From: Nitrospinaceae bacterium | GTDB taxonomy: Bacteria; Nitrospinota; Nitrospinia; Nitrospinales; VA-1 | Direction: 5' to 3' | Length of the DNA: 53,760 nt | Assembly: GCA_029261475.1 (NCBI GenBank) | Contig: JAJDBG010000065.1 | Location: 1 to 53,760 of the forward strand | Shown: piece after piece, positions 51,723 to 53,760 of the stretch | Layout of the letters: every line of letters starts with the position of its first letter | Position numbering within the stretch: position 1 is the stretch's first letter | Program-made: the position numbers and the translations under genes | Notes under the pieces: model-generated | What the model was told of the DNA's origin: nothing | Database searches by the model: none | What the model saw: the letters and a program-made list of their open reading frames with translations, nothing else

Positions 51723-52448
51723 CTACTTTTTTGTTTTCTTCTTTTTCTTGTCTCGCCAAAGGATAAGCCAATGTTGGATGAGGCGAAGTGGGGCAGTCCC
51801 GGTGAATTTTCGGCGCTTGAATTTTGGCGTCTGCTCGTTCTGGAGCTTGGCAATTACTGTTGATCCCACTGCTTCATCGACAACAGAGCCTCTTTGCGCA
51901 TGTTCCAATTTTTTAGAACCGCAGGAGTCTCGGAAAGCGACGACCAAACGGCAGTCCAGAGGGCGTGCGGAGTAAACTGCGCAGGAGTGATCTTCCTCAA
52001 GGAAGGGGCAGGGTTGATTGACCAATAAATTGTGCCAATCGAGTTGTTCCAGATCTTTTCCAGAATCCAGAACTTTTTGCACACGATTGATCGTTCTCTC
52101 CGAACGTTCAATAATCTTGTCGAGGTCGATCTTCTCTTCGCTCGCCAGTTTGAGAATGCCATCCCATTCAAGTTGCGTTAGACCAACGGCCTGATAACAA
52201 CAAAACCCGCAACCCTTCTCGCAAGTTCTGGGAGGCAGGGTTTTTTCGTAGCTTCTTTCCAGTAAAACCCAAAAGGCACTCAAAGGCGTGATTTTCTTTT
52301 CCTTTGCCAACTCTTTCGCTTCCAGAACTCGACTTTCATAAGCCGTTTGGATTTGCGCTTCACTGAATTTCGTTTGCAGATGTTGTTGAAGGGCTTGAGG
52401 GTCGGTCATCCCTTGGATGAACACACCAAGCGCATCGGAATAGGTCAT
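51723..52448 (-). CDS. YkgJ-family cysteine-cluster protein
   Basis: The 241-residue protein has the cysteine cluster CEKGCGFCCYQ in its middle (about residues 78-88), followed later by CPFLEEDHSCAVYSARPLDCR. This pattern defines the YkgJ (CxxxCxxCC) family, thought to bind zinc or an iron-sulphur cluster. The N-terminal 70 residues are helical, and a Lys-rich tail ends the protein. Function of the family is unclear. It lies 27 bases after the DUF1844 gene on the same strand. Confidence 0.8.
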   Translation of the reverse strand: MTYSDALGVFIQGMTDPQALQQHLQTKFSEAQIQTAYESRVLEAKELAKEKKITPLSAFWVLLERSYEKTLPPRTCEKGCGFCCYQAVGLTQLEWDGILKLASEEKIDLDKIIERSERTINRVQKVLDSGKDLEQLDWHNLLVNQPCPFLEEDHSCAVYSARPLDCRLVVAFRDSCGSKKLEHAQRGSVVDEAVGSTVIAKLQNEQTPKFKRRKFTGTAPLRLIQHWLILWRDKKKKKTKK

Positions 52449-52475
52449 ACGGTATGAGGCTTTAGAGCCAATGGT

Positions 52476-52868
52476 TTATTTGTTTTTTGCAAGATATTTC
52501 ATTTGCAACTCGTAGATAAGTTGTTCGAGTTGTTTGTGTTCCTCGGCTGTTAAGTTGCCTTGGGTTTTTTGGTTCAACATCCTCAGCATATCAATGGTTT
52601 GTTCAACCGCAGGGAGATTGACGTTCGCTTCCCCTGTTGTGGGATCGGGCGTGTCTCCTAAATGGTAGAAGGCCGTTGAAGCCAAGGATAAAATGAAAGT
52701 GGAAAAATCGATTTTAAAGTTATCCGTTTTTGCTGAATCACTGGATGAAGAGGCTTGCTTTGCATCAGTGTTTTCTTTCTCAGGAGAATTCTTTTCCTTA
52801 ACATCGTCTTCAGACAACTGCGAAGAACGGTTGTCATTAATCACGAAACCATCGCCTTCAGTAGTCAT
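52476..52868 (-). CDS. DUF1844 family protein
   Basis: The 130-residue protein has an acidic, Ser-rich disordered N-terminus (about 1-50) and a conserved helical C-terminal part with FSTFILSLASTAFYHLGDTPDP, then LPAVEQTIDMLRMLNQKTQGNLT, the DUF1844 pattern. The family is common in Nitrospina-, Geobacter- and Acidobacteria-like genomes; its role is unknown. No membrane segment of full length is obvious. Confidence 0.8.
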   Translation of the reverse strand: MTTEGDGFVINDNRSSQLSEDDVKEKNSPEKENTDAKQASSSSDSAKTDNFKIDFSTFILSLASTAFYHLGDTPDPTTGEANVNLPAVEQTIDMLRMLNQKTQGNLTAEEHKQLEQLIYELQMKYLAKNK

Positions 52869-52899
52869 TAGCTAAGTCCTTTCAGTTCTTTTAGGTGAC

Positions 52900-53178
52900 T
52901 CATTCGTCATCGAGCCCCATAAACAAACGGATGGAGAATCCCAGAACAATCATAACCATTCCCATAATAAAGCTAAGGTAGCCTTCGCCTTCAATGAATT
53001 GCATATAGGATTTACCGATGATTGGCCATTGCCGAATCAACCCCACAATCGTGAATAAGAAACCCGTGCCGAGTAAAATCTTTTTCATCCAGGCGGCACT
53101 TTTTTCGTCTTCAATTTTTATGTCTTGCTTCATAATTGATAGAAGATCGGAAAACCTTGTTAGCTCAATATCAGTCAA
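52900..53178 (-). CDS. Small membrane protein with two transmembrane helices
   Basis: The 92-residue protein has a charged N-terminal 30 residues, a hydrophobic helix at about 34-48 and a second at about 67-85 (IMGMVMIVLGFSIRLFMG). I do not recognise the family. It is 31 bases upstream of the DUF1844 gene on the same strand, so cotranscription is likely. Confidence 0.6.
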   Translation of the reverse strand: MTDIELTRFSDLLSIMKQDIKIEDEKSAAWMKKILLGTGFLFTIVGLIRQWPIIGKSYMQFIEGEGYLSFIMGMVMIVLGFSIRLFMGLDDE

Positions 53179-53237
53179 GTATTTCGTGTAGCAAAGGGAA
53201 TGATTATCGGTTTTGATGCTAGCAAATTGGAGGTCTC

Positions 53238-53291
53238 ATGTCAAAGCTTATGGCTTCGACTTGGACTCCTCTTCGGGTTTTGGTAAAGTGA
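53238..53291 (+). CDS. Candidate 17-residue leader peptide ORF
   Basis: GGAGG stands four bases before an ATG that opens a 17-codon frame (MSKLMASTWTPLRVLVK) ending in TGA five bases before the TatT start. The TatT start has no ribosome site of its own, so translation of the leader may feed ribosomes into it. Too short to judge by homology. Confidence 0.4.
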   Translation: MSKLMASTWTPLRVLVK

Positions 53292-53295
53292 TACT

Positions 53296-53760
53296 ATGAT
53301 TATAAAAAATCTACTTTTTACTATTGTGTTCGCGTTGGCATTAGCGGGTTGCTCCGTTCGCCAAATGGCGACTCAATGGGCACTGCCGATGGTAGCGGAT
53401 CAAGTTCAGGCCTTGCAGGAAGAATCCGATCTGGACCTCGCCCGAAAAGCCATTCCCGGAAATTTGAAAATTCTGGAAGGGCTGTTAAAAGGCGATGAGT
53501 CAAATCCTGAATTGCTCACCTACCTTGCTGAAGGGTTTTGTTCGTACGCTTACGCATTTGTGAAAGATGAAGACCCAGAGCGTGCGAGAGAGTTCTATTT
53601 GCGCGGTAGAAATTATGCCCTGCGAGCATTGCCCGTTGCAGGATTGGAAAAAATGTCGCCGGATGCAATCAAAGAAGCGACCGTTTCTTTGATGCCTGCT
53701 GATTTGCCAGCTTTGTTTTGGACCGGACAATGCTGGGGAGAATGGTTGACACTTAGCTTG
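53296..53760 (+). CDS. TatT-family (TRAP transporter-associated) lipoprotein, cut by window end
   Basis: The frame is open for 155 codons to the window edge. It starts with a lipoprotein signal (FALALAGC, Cys at residue 19) and continues with the helical TatT pattern: DLARKAIPGNLKILEGLLK, LLTYLAEGFCSYAYAFVKD, then PALFWTGQCWGEWL. TatT proteins are TPR-like trimeric periplasmic lipoproteins linked to TRAP transporters, so TRAP genes may follow beyond the window. No Shine-Dalgarno element precedes the ATG; see the leader frame just upstream. Confidence 0.85.
   Translation, partial: MIIKNLLFTIVFALALAGCSVRQMATQWALPMVADQVQALQEESDLDLARKAIPGNLKILEGLLKGDESNPELLTYLAEGFCSYAYAFVKDEDPERAREFYLRGRNYALRALPVAGLEKMSPDAIKEATVSLMPADLPALFWTGQCWGEWLTLSL

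Overview
The window is bacterial chromosome, moderately AT-rich and gene-dense. I see no rRNA, tRNA, insertion sequence, prophage or CRISPR array. The cell is Gram-negative: there are LPS-assembly (LptE) and Mla lipid-transport genes, many lipoprotein signal peptides, a TonB-type C-terminal domain and a TRAP-associated TatT lipoprotein. NuoN and a c-type cytochrome point to respiration. The gene repertoire (TPR lipoproteins, CimA, an ApgM-like protein beside LysC, RimK with a zinc-protease partner) would fit a Nitrospinota- or delta-proteobacteria-like lineage. That placement is inference from gene content and was not tested.

Layout. 1-2.3 kb: the end of a nonsense-disrupted gene, a membrane glycosyltransferase and a small cytochrome c lipoprotein. 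2.35-10.4 kb: one 8-kb gene for a secreted 2678-residue protein with a TolB-like propeller, long TPR arrays and two CHAT (caspase-like) domains, the inner one without its catalytic dyad. 10.6-13.4 kb: a solitary nuoN and a TPR lipoprotein. 13.4-22.2 kb, minus strand: M16C peptidase, exonuclease III, a TPR lipoprotein, then MlaD, MlaF and MlaE headed by a STAS protein and an RsbW-like kinase. 22.4-24.1 kb: PhnC and PhnD without a PhnE permease. 24.4-28.8 kb: an HD-GYP response regulator and a hybrid histidine kinase. 28.9-31.7 kb: a ketoacyl synthase, an STN-like secreted protein and a TonB-C protein. 31.7-36.1 kb: leuS-lptE-holA converging on rpsT.

36.2-39.6 kb: a saccharopine-dehydrogenase-like enzyme and an HPPD-like VOC protein, divergent from an aldehyde dehydrogenase; a lysine-catabolic module is the simplest reading. 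39.9-44.0 kb, minus strand: an aspartate-family operon of ApgM-like pseudoenzyme, lysC and cimA. 44.3-50.8 kb, plus strand: MscS channel, soluble MgtE-like protein, MgtE and a CDF exporter (ion homeostasis), followed by a retropepsin-like zinc protease with a Lys-rich repeat tail, RimK and a desuccinylase-like hydrolase. 50.9-53.8 kb: a methyltransferase, a YkgJ-type cysteine-cluster protein, DUF1844, a two-helix membrane protein, and the start of a TatT lipoprotein gene preceded by a 17-codon leader ORF.

The most unusual items are the tandem-CHAT giant protein, the ApgM-fold pseudoenzyme in the lysC-cimA operon, the kinase/STAS pair heading the Mla genes, the soluble MgtE paralogue, and a 43-bp repeat present in two copies 3.6 kb apart.
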